Assembly (NCBI RefSeq): GCF_030317035.1
Contig: NZ_JASZYK010000011.1
Location: forward strand, 1 to 64,000
Origin: Variovorax sp. J22G73
GTDB taxonomy: Bacteria; Pseudomonadota; Gammaproteobacteria; Burkholderiales; Burkholderiaceae_C
DNA: 64,000 bases
Reading direction: 5' to 3'
Position numbers and translations under genes: made by a program. Shown here piece by piece: positions 40,771-50,126 of the stretch (positions within the stretch are counted from its first letter, which is position 1; each line of letters opens with the position of its first letter). The notes beneath the pieces are model-generated. The model did not search any database and was not told the origin of the DNA. It saw nothing but the letters and a program-made list of their open reading frames with translations.

Positions 40771-43275
40771 TCAGCCCACGGCTTCCCTGTCTTCCACGGC
40801 TTCCTCCTCTTCCACCATCCCCACCAGCATCGGCGCCGTCATCGGCCGCCCCAGCAAGAAGCCCTGCACCTCCGCGCAGTGGTCTTCGATCAGCGTCTGC
40901 AGCTGCCCGTCGGTTTCCACCCCCTCGGCCGTCACCGACAGGCCCAGCGCCTTGCCCAGTGCCAGGATGGCCTTCACCACGTCGCGGCTGCCGTCGCGCT
41001 GCTCGATGTCGGCGATGAAGCGGCGGTCGATCTTGATGACGTCGAACGGAAAGCTGCGCAGCGAACTCAGCGACGCGTAGCCGGTGCCGAAGTCGTCGAT
41101 GGCCAGCTTCACGCCCATGGCCTTGAGCTCGCGCAGCACCAGGCCGGCGCCCTCGGCGTCGTCCATCAGCACGCCCTCGGTGATCTCGATCTCCAGCCGC
41201 TCGGGCGCGAGGCCGGCGCTGCGCAACGCGTCCCTCACGCGCTGCACCAGCCGGCCGTCGCGGAACTGCACCGGCGACACGTTCACCGACACGCCGATCT
41301 CCGGCCACTGCACCGCGGCCTCGCAGGCGGTCTGCAGCACCCAGTCGCCCAGCGGCAGGATGAGGCCGCTTTTCTCGGCGAGCGGAATGAAGTCGTCCGG
41401 CCCGATGCGCCCGCGCTGCGGATGCGCCCAGCGCACCAGCGCCTCGGCGCTGCGGATCGACTGCGTGCGCGTGTCGAAGCGCGGCTGAAAGTCCAGGTAG
41501 AACTCGCCGGCCGCGATGCCCAGGCGCATCTCCTCGATCAGCCGGCGGTTGGCCGTGACCCGGTCGTTCATCTCGTTGGCGAAGAAGCAGTAGGTGTTGC
41601 GCCCGTTGTGCTTGGAGCGGTAGAGCGCGGTGTCGGCCGAGCGCAGCAGCTCGTCGGGCGTTGTGCCGTCGGCCGGCGACACCGCCACGCCAATCGAAGC
41701 ACCCACCTCCAGGTCGCCCACGTCGTTGCGAATGGGCGCGCCGATGGCCTCCAGCAGCTGCTGGCAGTAGGCGTCGATTTCCTCGTCGGCGAGGTTGGGC
41801 GCGGCAATCACGAACTCGTCGCCGCCGATGCGCGCGGCCAGCTGGTCGCTCTTGAGCGAGCGGCGCAGCCGGTCGGCCACCTCGCCCAGCACCTTGTCGC
41901 CCACCGGGTGGCCGTAGGTGTCGTTGATGGGCTTGAAGCGGTCCAGGTCCAGGTACAGCACCACCAGCCGCGCCTGCGGATGCGTGAGCGCGGAGGCCAT
42001 GAAGGCCGACAGCCGCGTGCGGTTGGGCAGCGAGGTGGCCGCGTCGTGCTGGGCCTGGCGCTGCGCGTCCTCGAAGGCCTGGGCCAGCGCCACGTCGGAG
42101 GTGACGTCGCTGGCGAACTTGATGATGCGCGTGAGCTTGCCGTTCAGGTCGTACACCGGGTTGTACGAGGCCTGCAGCCACAGCTCGCGGCCGTCCTTGC
42201 CGATGCGCTTGTGCCGCCCCGATACGAACTTGCCCGAGCGCAGCGTCTGCCAGAACTGCGCATAGGCCTCGGTGTCGGCCACGCCGGGCTCCATCAGCAT
42301 GCGGTGGTGGCGGCCCACCATCTCCTCCAGCGCATAGCCGAAGGTGGCGAGAAAGTTCGCGTTGGCGCCCAGGATGGTGCCGTCCACGCGGAAGGTGATC
42401 ACGCCCTGCGACTTGTTGATGGCCACGATCTGGCTCTGGAAGTCGGCCTGGCGCAGCTTTTCCTGCGTGGTGTCGGTGGCGTACTTGACCACCTTCAGCA
42501 CGCGGCCCGCGGGGTCGAAGATCGGGTTGTAGGTGGCCTGCAGCCAGACCTCGCGGCCGTCCTTGCCCAGGCGCCGGTACTCCGCCGCATGGTGCTTGCC
42601 GCTGGCCAGCCTGGCCCAGAAGGCGGCGTACTCGGCGCTGCGCGCATGGGCCGCGTCGACGAACATGCGGTGGTGGCGCCCCGCCACCTCGTCCAGCCGG
42701 TAGCCCATGGCGTCGAGAAAGCGCGCGTTGGCGTCGAGCACGGTGCCGTCGAGCGCGAACTGCACCACCGCCTGCGACACGTTGATGGCCTCGATCTGGC
42801 CGCGGTCGTCAGCGGCCTTGAGCACGCGAGAAGAAATGTCGCTCGAGGTTTCCACCACCTGGCGCACCACGCCGTGGGCGTCGGCGACGGCCGAGTAGAA
42901 GGCCTGGATCCAGCGCCGCGTGCCGTCCTTGTGCAGCCGCAGCCGCTCGACGATGCGCTGCTCGCCGCGCAGCACATCGGCCCAGATTCCGGCCCAGTTG
43001 CCGTCCCCGTTGTCGCCCCTGTTGCCGTCCCAGTTGTCGGCCAGCCCGTCGCCGGGGCCGATGTCCAGAAGATCGCGCCCCTGCAACTCCTCGGGCGTGT
43101 AGCCCCAGGCGCGCAAAAAGTGCCTGTCGGCCCGCAGCACGCGGCCTTGCGCGTCGAGCGTCAGCGTGGAGAAGGCGCTGTCGCGCGCCGCCCCCTCGTT
43201 GTCAGGCTCTATGGGGGCCTTGGCCCCGCCCCTCTCCCCATCCGTCCACGCGTCTTGCATCTTGCACACCGGCAT
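40771..43275 (-). CDS. PAS-GGDEF-EAL cyclic-di-GMP enzyme
   Basis: An 834-residue cytoplasmic signalling protein. Three PAS-type sensor units (about 35-150, 165-280, 290-405; the second and third nearly repeat LGKDGREVWLQATYNPIF and IGKDGRELWLQASYNPVY) precede a GGDEF domain with intact IGGDEF and an EAL domain with intact SAEALVRW and DDFGTGYASLSSL. Both cyclase and phosphodiesterase signatures look intact. The first PAS holds an Asn/Gly/Asp/Trp-rich insert. No membrane helix is seen. Confidence 0.9.
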   Translation of the reverse strand: MPVCKMQDAWTDGERGGAKAPIEPDNEGAARDSAFSTLTLDAQGRVLRADRHFLRAWGYTPEELQGRDLLDIGPGDGLADNWDGNRGDNGDGNWAGIWADVLRGEQRIVERLRLHKDGTRRWIQAFYSAVADAHGVVRQVVETSSDISSRVLKAADDRGQIEAINVSQAVVQFALDGTVLDANARFLDAMGYRLDEVAGRHHRMFVDAAHARSAEYAAFWARLASGKHHAAEYRRLGKDGREVWLQATYNPIFDPAGRVLKVVKYATDTTQEKLRQADFQSQIVAINKSQGVITFRVDGTILGANANFLATFGYALEEMVGRHHRMLMEPGVADTEAYAQFWQTLRSGKFVSGRHKRIGKDGRELWLQASYNPVYDLNGKLTRIIKFASDVTSDVALAQAFEDAQRQAQHDAATSLPNRTRLSAFMASALTHPQARLVVLYLDLDRFKPINDTYGHPVGDKVLGEVADRLRRSLKSDQLAARIGGDEFVIAAPNLADEEIDAYCQQLLEAIGAPIRNDVGDLEVGASIGVAVSPADGTTPDELLRSADTALYRSKHNGRNTYCFFANEMNDRVTANRRLIEEMRLGIAAGEFYLDFQPRFDTRTQSIRSAEALVRWAHPQRGRIGPDDFIPLAEKSGLILPLGDWVLQTACEAAVQWPEIGVSVNVSPVQFRDGRLVQRVRDALRSAGLAPERLEIEITEGVLMDDAEGAGLVLRELKAMGVKLAIDDFGTGYASLSSLRSFPFDVIKIDRRFIADIEQRDGSRDVVKAILALGKALGLSVTAEGVETDGQLQTLIEDHCAEVQGFLLGRPMTAPMLVGMVEEEEAVEDREAVG

Positions 43276-43501
43276 TCATCGACCAGAAGAAACTGCACAG
43301 AGAGCCATCCCCCCTCGACTTGCCTTCTTGGTTGCCTTGTCGATGCTTGAAGCGATCTATGGATGTGTTGCTCAGAAATGCAGGGAAAAACCCGAAGATC
43401 ATACGCAGGTTTGAAACAAAAGTTAACCGTTTCGCGGTTGTCGAAAGAGGGAGTGCGGTGCCACCGGCAGCGATGCCGATGGCTGCTCACATCAGCCGAC
43501 C

Positions 43502-45229
43502 TCAGCGGATGGTCGCGAGCGTGGCCCCGGCCGCCACGTAGCCGCCCGCCGCGACCGAGAATGCGATGCGCCCCGCGCGGTGCGCGACCACCTGCATTTC
43601 CATCTTCATGGCCTCCATCACCGCGACGACGGCGCCCTGCGCCACCTCGTCGCCGTCGGCCACCTTCCAGCCCTGCAGCGTGCCCGACACGGGCGCGGCC
43701 ACGGCGGCGGCGTCGACTGCCGGCGCATCAGCGGATGCGATGCCCGGCGTTCCCGCGGCGGCTGACAACCCGCTCAGCAGCACCGCCGGCAGGCCCAGCG
43801 CCATGCGCTTGCCGTCCACCTCGATCGCGGTGCGCAGCAGCGCGGTGTCGGGCAGCGGGTCCGGGCGCATGGCCGCGGCCTCGCCATTGGCGAAGTCGGT
43901 CTCGATCCAGCGCGTGTGCACCTTGAAGGCATCGGCCGAGACGAAGTCCGGGTGCGCCATCACCGCGCGGTGAAACGGCAGCACCGTGGGCAGGCCTTCG
44001 ATGCGGAACTCCTTCAGCGCACGGCGCGCGCGCGCCATCGCCTGCTCGCGCGTGGCGCCGGTGACGATGAGCTTGGCCATCAGCGAGTCGAAGGTGCCCG
44101 GCACCTGCGAGCCCGCGTCCACGCCCGTGTCCACGCGCACGCCCGGGCCCGAGGGCGCGTCGAACACCTTCACCGGCCCCGGCGCCGGCAGAAAGCCGCG
44201 CCCCACGTCCTCGGCGTTGATGCGGAACTCGAAGGCATGGCCGCGCGGCGCCGGCGTCTGCGTGATCGACAGCGGCAGCCCTTCGGCGATGCGCAGCTGC
44301 TCGATCACCAGGTCGATGCCCGTGGTTTCCTCGGTCACGGGGTGTTCCACCTGCAGCCGCGTGTTCACCTCGAGGAAGGAGATGGCGCCGCTCGCGCTCA
44401 GCATGAACTCGACCGTGCCCGCGCCCGTGTAGCCGGCCGCCGCGCAGATGTCGCGTGCCGACTGGTGGATGCGCGCGCGCTGCGCGTCGCTCAGGAAGGG
44501 CGCCGGGGCCTCTTCGACCAGCTTCTGGTTGCGCCGCTGCAGCGAGCAGTCGCGCGTGCCGACCACGACCACGTTGCCGTGCGTGTCGGCCAGCACCTGC
44601 GCCTCGACGTGGCGCGGGCGGTCCAGGAACTGCTCCACATAGCACTCGCCGCGGCCGAAGGCGGTCACGGCCTCGCGCACCGCCGATTCGTAAAGGCCCT
44701 CGACCTCGTCGAGCCGCCACGCCACCTTGATGCCGCGCCCGCCGCCGCCGAAGGCCGCCTTGATGGCGACCGGCAGGCCGTGCGTCTCGGCAAAGGCGAG
44801 CACCTCGGCCGCGCTGCCCACCGGGTCGGCCGTGCCGGCCACCAGCGGCGCGCCCACCTTCAGCGCCAGCTTGCGGGCCTGTACCTTGTCGCCCAGCATC
44901 GCGATGGCCGCGGGCGAGGGGCCGACCCAGGTGAGGCCGGCGTCGATTACGGCCTGCGCGAACGCGGCGCTTTCCGAGAGAAAGCCGTAGCCGGGGTGCA
45001 CCGCGTCGGCGCCGCTGCGCCGGGCCACGGCGAGCAGCTTGGCGATATGGAGGTAGGTGTCGGCGGGCTTGTCGCCTTCGAGCCCGTAGGCCTCGTCGGC
45101 CATGCGCACGTGCAGCGCGTTCAGGTCGGCGTCGGCGTACACGGCGACCGACTGCACGCCGTGGTCGGCGCAGGCGCGTGCGATGCGCACCGCGATTTCG
45201 CCGCGGTTGGCGATCAGGAGTTTTTTCAT
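43502..45229 (-). CDS. Biotin carboxylase fused to biotin carrier domain
   Basis: A 575-residue protein. Biotin carboxylase occupies about 1-450 (KKLLIANRGEIAVRIARAC; HPGYGFLSES; AFGGGGRGIKV; EVNTRLQVEHPVTEETTGIDLV) and a biotinyl domain 505-575 with the attachment Lys in EAMKMEM. It transfers CO2 to biotin with ATP. No carboxyltransferase gene follows, but the fused pxpBC gene lies 10 bases upstream in the same operon. PxpB/PxpC-type domains form the carboxyltransferase in urea carboxylase, so partnership with PxpBC is possible. An acyl-CoA carboxylase role is an alternative. Confidence 0.87.
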   Translation of the reverse strand: MKKLLIANRGEIAVRIARACADHGVQSVAVYADADLNALHVRMADEAYGLEGDKPADTYLHIAKLLAVARRSGADAVHPGYGFLSESAAFAQAVIDAGLTWVGPSPAAIAMLGDKVQARKLALKVGAPLVAGTADPVGSAAEVLAFAETHGLPVAIKAAFGGGGRGIKVAWRLDEVEGLYESAVREAVTAFGRGECYVEQFLDRPRHVEAQVLADTHGNVVVVGTRDCSLQRRNQKLVEEAPAPFLSDAQRARIHQSARDICAAAGYTGAGTVEFMLSASGAISFLEVNTRLQVEHPVTEETTGIDLVIEQLRIAEGLPLSITQTPAPRGHAFEFRINAEDVGRGFLPAPGPVKVFDAPSGPGVRVDTGVDAGSQVPGTFDSLMAKLIVTGATREQAMARARRALKEFRIEGLPTVLPFHRAVMAHPDFVSADAFKVHTRWIETDFANGEAAAMRPDPLPDTALLRTAIEVDGKRMALGLPAVLLSGLSAAAGTPGIASADAPAVDAAAVAAPVSGTLQGWKVADGDEVAQGAVVAVMEAMKMEMQVVAHRAGRIAFSVAAGGYVAAGATLATIR

Positions 45230-45239
45230 CGGAAGGCTT

Positions 45240-46865
45240 TCACGAAATGCCGGAGGCGCCCGGGGCGGCGGGCCCCGGTGCGGCGATGGGGTTGAAGCGG
45301 ACGCGGGCGTTCACCGGGATCTGCCCCGCGCGGTCCAGGTGGTGGGTGGCGACCGAGGCGATCACCGGGTAGCCGCCGGTCAGCGGATGGTCGGCCAGGA
45401 ACAGCACGGGCTGCCCGCTGGGCGGCACCTGCAGCGCGCCGCAGGCCGTGCCCTCGCTCGGCAGTTCGGCATGAACGACATTCACGGCGCGCGCCAGCGG
45501 CACCTCGCCCGCCAGCCGGATGCCCACGCGGTTCGACTGCGGCGTGACCGCCCACGACTGGCTGCACAGCAGCGCGAGCGCATCGGGCGTGAACCAGTCG
45601 GTGCGCGGGCCGAGCACGATGTCGAGCACCACCTCTTGCTGCACCGTGGGCAGGTCCGCCGGCGGCGTTTCCGGCGCGCCGACCAGCGCGCCGGCGGCAA
45701 CCGCGCGCACGGGCAGCACGTCGCCCGCGGCCACGGCCGGCGGGCCGATGCGCGCCAGCGTGTCGGTCGAGAGGCTGCCGAGCACCGGCGCCACGTCGAA
45801 GCCGCCGCGCACCGCCAGGTAGCTGCGGATGCCGGCGCGCGGCTCGCCCAGCGCGAGCACGTCGCCGTCGGCCAGCGCGATCGGCTGGTAGCGCGGCAGC
45901 GGCCAGGCCGCGCCGTCGGCGCGGGTGAGCGTGACGGGGCCGTCCGCACCGGCAAGGGCCACCACCGCGTCGCCGCGGCAGGCGAGCTGGAAGCCGCCGT
46001 AGGCGATCTCCAGGCAGGCCGTGTCCGACGGGTTGCCCACCAGCCGGTTGGCCGTTTGCAGCGAGCGCCGGTCCATGGCGCCTGAGGCGGACACGCCCTG
46101 CTTCGCCTGGCCGTGGCGGCCGCCGTCCTGCAGCAGCGCCTGGAGGCCGGCGGCGCGGATTTCGAAGGCGCTGCCGCCGTTGGCGACCACAGGCTGGGGA
46201 ACATGAACGGCAGCGGGCGCGGGCACCGCCCGCGGCTGCCCGGTGACGTCCACGAAGCGCACCGTGTCGCCCGGCTGCAAGAGCGCGGGCAGCGCGGGCG
46301 CCTCGCGCGACAGGTCCCACATCGGCGCATCCGTGATGCCGATGATCTGCCAGCCGCCCGGGCTGGCCTGCGGATAGACGCCGCTGAAGCTGCCCGCCAG
46401 GCCCACCGCGCCGGCGGGGATGCGCGTGCGCGGCACCTGGCGGCGCGGCACGTTCAGGCTCGCGTCGCCGCCGGAAAGGTAGGCGAAGCCGGGCGCGAAG
46501 CCGGTGAAGGCCACCGTGTAGTCGCTGCCCGTGTGGCGGCGCACCACTTCTTCGGGCGCGATGCCCAGCAGCCCGGCCACCTCGGCCAGGTCTTCGCCGT
46601 CGTAGCGCACCGCAATCTCGATGCGCTTGTCGACGCGCGTCTCGCGGGCGTCGAGGCTGCGCTGGCCGATCTGCCTCACGAGTTCGTCCGCGCCGATGGC
46701 CGCCGGGCGGAACGTGACCAGCAGCGTGCGCGCCGCGGGCACCAGTTCTTCGATGCCCGCGATGGGCTCGGCGCGCAGCGAGGCCAGCAGCGCCAGCGTC
46801 TGCGGCAGGTCGTCGAGCTCGACCAGCAGCGCATTCAGGTTGACCGGCAGGAAGCGCATCGTCAT
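45240..46865 (-). CDS. Fused 5-oxoprolinase subunits PxpB-PxpC
   Basis: A 541-residue fusion. The N-terminal half (about 1-220) is PxpB/KipI-like (YTVAFTGFAPGFAYLSGGD; PRRQVPRTRIPAGAVGLAG). The C-terminal half (about 235-530) is PxpC/KipA-like (LQDGGRHGQAKQGVSASGAMD; SNRVGIRLAG; GYPVIASVATHHLDRAGQ). With PxpA these subunits carry out ATP-dependent opening of 5-oxoproline to glutamate. The ATG at 46865 overlaps the pxpA stop codon. In many bacteria the two are separate genes. Confidence 0.88.
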   Translation of the reverse strand: MTMRFLPVNLNALLVELDDLPQTLALLASLRAEPIAGIEELVPAARTLLVTFRPAAIGADELVRQIGQRSLDARETRVDKRIEIAVRYDGEDLAEVAGLLGIAPEEVVRRHTGSDYTVAFTGFAPGFAYLSGGDASLNVPRRQVPRTRIPAGAVGLAGSFSGVYPQASPGGWQIIGITDAPMWDLSREAPALPALLQPGDTVRFVDVTGQPRAVPAPAAVHVPQPVVANGGSAFEIRAAGLQALLQDGGRHGQAKQGVSASGAMDRRSLQTANRLVGNPSDTACLEIAYGGFQLACRGDAVVALAGADGPVTLTRADGAAWPLPRYQPIALADGDVLALGEPRAGIRSYLAVRGGFDVAPVLGSLSTDTLARIGPPAVAAGDVLPVRAVAAGALVGAPETPPADLPTVQQEVVLDIVLGPRTDWFTPDALALLCSQSWAVTPQSNRVGIRLAGEVPLARAVNVVHAELPSEGTACGALQVPPSGQPVLFLADHPLTGGYPVIASVATHHLDRAGQIPVNARVRFNPIAAPGPAAPGASGIS

Positions 46866-47641
46866 GCGGCGGCGCTCTCGAGGTTGTCGGCGAAGGGACG
46901 GATCGTGACGCCCGCCTGCTCCAGCCGCGCGCGCACCTGGCGCGCCATCTCGACCGCGCCGGGGCTGTCGCCGTGCACGCAGACCGACTCGGCCTCGATG
47001 CGCACCGTGCTGCCGTCGATGGCCGTGAGCACGCCGTCGGCGGCCAAACGCAGCATGCGCTCGGCCACTTCGTCGGCGTCGTGCAGCACGGCGCCGGGCT
47101 CGCGCCGCGACACCAGCGTGCCCTGGGGCGTGTAGGCGCGGTCGGCGAAGGCCTCGGCCACGGCCCGCAGGCCTTCGGCGCGCGCCCAGCCCAGCAGCGG
47201 CGAGCCCGCGAGCGCCACCAGGCACAGCGCGGGGTCGGCCTCTTGCATGGCGGCGATCACGTCGCGCGCCTGGCGCTCGTCGTGGGCGATGGTGTTGTAC
47301 AGCGCGCCGTGCGGCTTCACGTAGCGCACCGTGGTGCCGGCCGCGGCGGCCAGGCCCTTGAGCGCGCCGATCTGGTAGATCACGTCGGCGCGCAGGTCGG
47401 CGCTTTCCACGTCCATGTTGCGCCGCCCGAAGCCCACGAGGTCGCGGTAGGACACGTGCGCGCCGATGGCCACGCCGCGCGCCTTGGCCTGGCGCAGCGT
47501 GCGCAGGATGCCGGCCGGGTCGCCCGCGTGGAAGCCGCAGGCCACGTTGGCGCTGCTCACCAGCGACAGCATGGCCGCGTCGTCGCCCATGCGCCACACG
47601 CCCAGGCTTTCGCCGAGGTCGCTGTTCAAGTCGATGTTCAT
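46862..47641 (-). CDS. pxpA: 5-oxoprolinase subunit A (LamB/YcsF family)
   Basis: A 259-residue protein of the YcsF/LamB family (MNIDLNSDLGESLGVWRMGDD; ANVACGFHAGDP; VKPHGALYNTIA). It has the usual length and a conserved Asp/His site typical of this fold. It is the third part of 5-oxoprolinase and overlaps pxpBC. Confidence 0.92.
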   Translation of the reverse strand: MNIDLNSDLGESLGVWRMGDDAAMLSLVSSANVACGFHAGDPAGILRTLRQAKARGVAIGAHVSYRDLVGFGRRNMDVESADLRADVIYQIGALKGLAAAAGTTVRYVKPHGALYNTIAHDERQARDVIAAMQEADPALCLVALAGSPLLGWARAEGLRAVAEAFADRAYTPQGTLVSRREPGAVLHDADEVAERMLRLAADGVLTAIDGSTVRIEAESVCVHGDSPGAVEMARQVRARLEQAGVTIRPFADNLESAAA

Positions 47642-47726
47642 CGTTTGTCTTTCCGGCGCGCGGTGTCGGTGTGGGTGTGGGTGTCGGGTCGCGCGCGCCC
47701 TGGTGTCAATGTGGGTTCGGTGCGGC

Positions 47727-48413
47727 TCAGTGCAGCCGGCCGGCGGTCTCGCGCACGTCCTCGCGCACGGTGAGCGCGGTGCGTACGCCCACGCGAAACG
47801 CCTCCACCTGCGCGGCCAGCGCCATGCTCGCCACGCCCGGTTTCGGCGCGGCCTGCTCGGGCAGGTACGGCACGTGCACGAAGCCGCCGCGCGTGCGCGC
47901 CAGCGCGGGCCGGGTGGCCAGCCGGTGCATCAGCGCATAGAAGATGTGGTTGCACACGAAGGTGCCGGCGCTGTTCGACACGGCCGCGGGCAGCCCGGCG
48001 GCGCGCATGTCGCGCACCATGGCCTTGATGGGCAGGCTCGAGAAGTAGGCCGCCGGCCCGCCGGGCACCACCTCGGTGTCGATGGGCTGGTAACCCGCGT
48101 TGTCGGGGATGCGCGCGTCGTCGACGTTCAGCGCGGCGCGCTCCATCGAGATTTCGGTGCGCCCGCCCGCCGCCCCGATGCACAGCACCAGCGGCAGCGG
48201 CGCCTTCTTCTCCAGGAGGCCCGCCAGCGCCGCATCGAGCGTGTCGATGGCGCGGCCGAACACGCAGGGCAGCTGCAGCGCCTGCACCACCGCGCCTTCG
48301 CAGGCCCAGCCGTCGAGCGCGCGGGCAATTTCCCATGCGGGGTTGACCGGGTCGTTCTCGAAGGGCTCGAAGCCCGCGAGCAGCACGCGGGGCGTCTTGG
48401 CGGCAGGGGTCAT
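47727..48413 (-). CDS. pcp: Pyroglutamyl-peptidase I
   Basis: A 228-residue cysteine peptidase that releases N-terminal pyroglutamate (5-oxoproline) from peptides. The signatures are GFEPFENDPVNPAWEI at the N-terminus, the Glu-containing GAAGGRTEISMERAALN, the catalytic Cys in VSNSAGTFVCNHIFY (near 141), and His in VHVPYLPEQ. The ATG at 48413 has GAGG nine bases upstream. Its product is the substrate of the neighbouring PxpABC. Confidence 0.88.
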   Translation of the reverse strand: MTPAAKTPRVLLAGFEPFENDPVNPAWEIARALDGWACEGAVVQALQLPCVFGRAIDTLDAALAGLLEKKAPLPLVLCIGAAGGRTEISMERAALNVDDARIPDNAGYQPIDTEVVPGGPAAYFSSLPIKAMVRDMRAAGLPAAVSNSAGTFVCNHIFYALMHRLATRPALARTRGGFVHVPYLPEQAAPKPGVASMALAAQVEAFRVGVRTALTVREDVRETAGRLH

Positions 48414-48423
48414 GCGAGGCACC

Positions 48424-49380
48424 TCAACGGAACATCAGGAAGTACAGCAGGAAGATGTTGACCACCAGCAAGGCGGCGGCGGTCGGCACCTGCACCTTGA
48501 TCACCGCGTTCTTGTCGGGCAGCTCCAGCAGCGCCGCGGGCACGATGTTGAAGTTGGCCGCCATCGGCGTCATCAGCGTGCCGCAGTAGCCCGAGAACAT
48601 GCCGATGGCCGCCATCACGGCCGGGTCGCCGTGGTACACGCCCACCAGCACCGGCACGCCCACGCCGCCCGTCATCACCGGGAAGGCCGCGAAGCCGTTG
48701 CCCATGATGATGGTGAACAGCGCCATGCCCAGCACGTACACCACCACCGCCACGAAGCGGATGTCCATGTTGATGTAGCTGGTGGTGATGTACGCCACGG
48801 CCTTGCCCACGCCCGCGTCGGAAAACACCAGCCCCAGCATGCCCAGCATCTGCGGCAGCACCACGGCCCAGCCCAGCGCGTCGGTCAGGCGGCGCGATTC
48901 GCGCAGGCCCTGCACGGGGGTCTCGCGCGTCAGCCAGCAGGCCAGCCCCAGCGCAATGACGCAGCCCACGCCCAGGCTCACCAGCGTGGTGTTCTTGGGA
49001 TCGAGCAGGAAGGCGTCGCCGATCTTCACCTTGCTCATCAGCACGGTGCCGATCACCGTCACCAGCGGAATCGCCAGGGCCGGCATGAAGAGCTTGTTGC
49101 CCAGCCGCCTGGCGCTGGCGGCGTAGTCGGTGGCGGTCGGCTCGCGGTGCTTGCCCGCGCCCACGCCGCGCAGCCCGGCAATGACGGCCATGGCGATGGC
49201 GCCCACGCCGACCACGGCCGGCGGCAGCTTGTCGCCGATGAGGAACACCAGCGCATACAGCGCCCAGAAGAGCCCGCTGGTGTAGCGCTTGGGGTGCTGC
49301 CTGTCGGTCAGCGTCATGATGGCCGTGACCGCGAGGATCAGGCCGACCAGGATGTACAGGTGCTGGATCGAGAGAATCAT
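48424..49380 (-). CDS. DUF979 membrane protein, 5-oxoproline transporter subunit
   Basis: A 318-residue polytopic membrane protein of the DUF979 family (about nine hydrophobic helices; GVGVPVLVGVYHGDPAVMAAIGMFSGYCGTLMTPMAANFNIVPA). It is paired with DUF969, whose stop lies two bases before this start. The pair occurs with 5-oxoprolinase and pyroglutamyl-peptidase genes, so it is a probable 5-oxoproline (pyroglutamate) transporter. Confidence 0.82.
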   Translation of the reverse strand: MILSIQHLYILVGLILAVTAIMTLTDRQHPKRYTSGLFWALYALVFLIGDKLPPAVVGVGAIAMAVIAGLRGVGAGKHREPTATDYAASARRLGNKLFMPALAIPLVTVIGTVLMSKVKIGDAFLLDPKNTTLVSLGVGCVIALGLACWLTRETPVQGLRESRRLTDALGWAVVLPQMLGMLGLVFSDAGVGKAVAYITTSYINMDIRFVAVVVYVLGMALFTIIMGNGFAAFPVMTGGVGVPVLVGVYHGDPAVMAAIGMFSGYCGTLMTPMAANFNIVPAALLELPDKNAVIKVQVPTAAALLVVNIFLLYFLMFR

Positions 49381-49382
49381 GA

Positions 49383-50126
49383 TCAGCGGCCTTCCTGGGT
49401 GGCGACGGGCGCGGCGACGGCGTCCTGGGCCTTCTCGCCGGCCATCTCGCGGGCGATCGACTGGTCGAGCCGGCGCAGGCGCCACGAATGGATGATGAAG
49501 GCCGCGATGGCCGTCGGAATGCCCCACAGCGCGATGTGCAGCGGCTCCACGTCGATGCCGGCCTCGTGCAGGAAGGTGCTCATCAGCACGATGGCGCCGA
49601 AGGCCACGAAGATGTCTTCACCGAAGAACAGGCCCACGTTGTCGGTGGCCGCGGCATAGGCGCGCAGCTTGTGGCGGATGCGCTCGGGCAGCTTGCCGTA
49701 GCGGGTCTCGGTGGCGCCTTCGGCCATGGGCGCGAGCAGCGGGCGAACCATTTGCGGGTGGCCGCCCAGGCTGGTGAGGCCCACCGCGGCGGTGAGCTCG
49801 CGCGCGGCCAGGTACACGATGAGAAGGCGTCCGGCGGTGGCCGACTTGATGCGGCTGATCCAGTTCTGCGCGTGCTGGCGCAGGCCGTGGCGCTCGAGCA
49901 GGCCGATGACGGCCAGCGGCAGAAGAATGATCAGCGGCAGGTTGCGCGTCTTGATGAACCCGCTGCCGATGGCCGTGAGGATGGCCACCGGCCCGAAGCC
50001 CGCGGCCGCCGCCGTCGCGATGGCCGTGACGATCACCACCAGCATCGGGTTGAAGCGCAGGATGAAGCCCGCAATGATCACGGCCACGCCGATCAGCGGC
50101 CACAAATGAGGGATGTCAGGAGTCAT
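49383..50126 (-). CDS. DUF969 membrane protein, 5-oxoproline transporter subunit
   Basis: A 247-residue membrane protein of the DUF969 family (LWPLIGVAVIIAGFILRFNPMLVVIVTAIATAAAAG; TRNLPLIILLPLAVIGLLERHGL). It is first in the operon and is the partner of DUF979 in the inferred transporter. The charged tail (EMAGEKAQDAVAAPVATQEGR) is cytoplasmic or disordered. Confidence 0.82.
   Translation of the reverse strand: MTPDIPHLWPLIGVAVIIAGFILRFNPMLVVIVTAIATAAAAGFGPVAILTAIGSGFIKTRNLPLIILLPLAVIGLLERHGLRQHAQNWISRIKSATAGRLLIVYLAARELTAAVGLTSLGGHPQMVRPLLAPMAEGATETRYGKLPERIRHKLRAYAAATDNVGLFFGEDIFVAFGAIVLMSTFLHEAGIDVEPLHIALWGIPTAIAAFIIHSWRLRRLDQSIAREMAGEKAQDAVAAPVATQEGR

Noticed and set aside
40618..43350. 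A 910-residue plus-strand open frame opposite the GGDEF-EAL gene
   Set aside because: It has low-complexity composition and lies opposite a protein with intact catalytic motifs.
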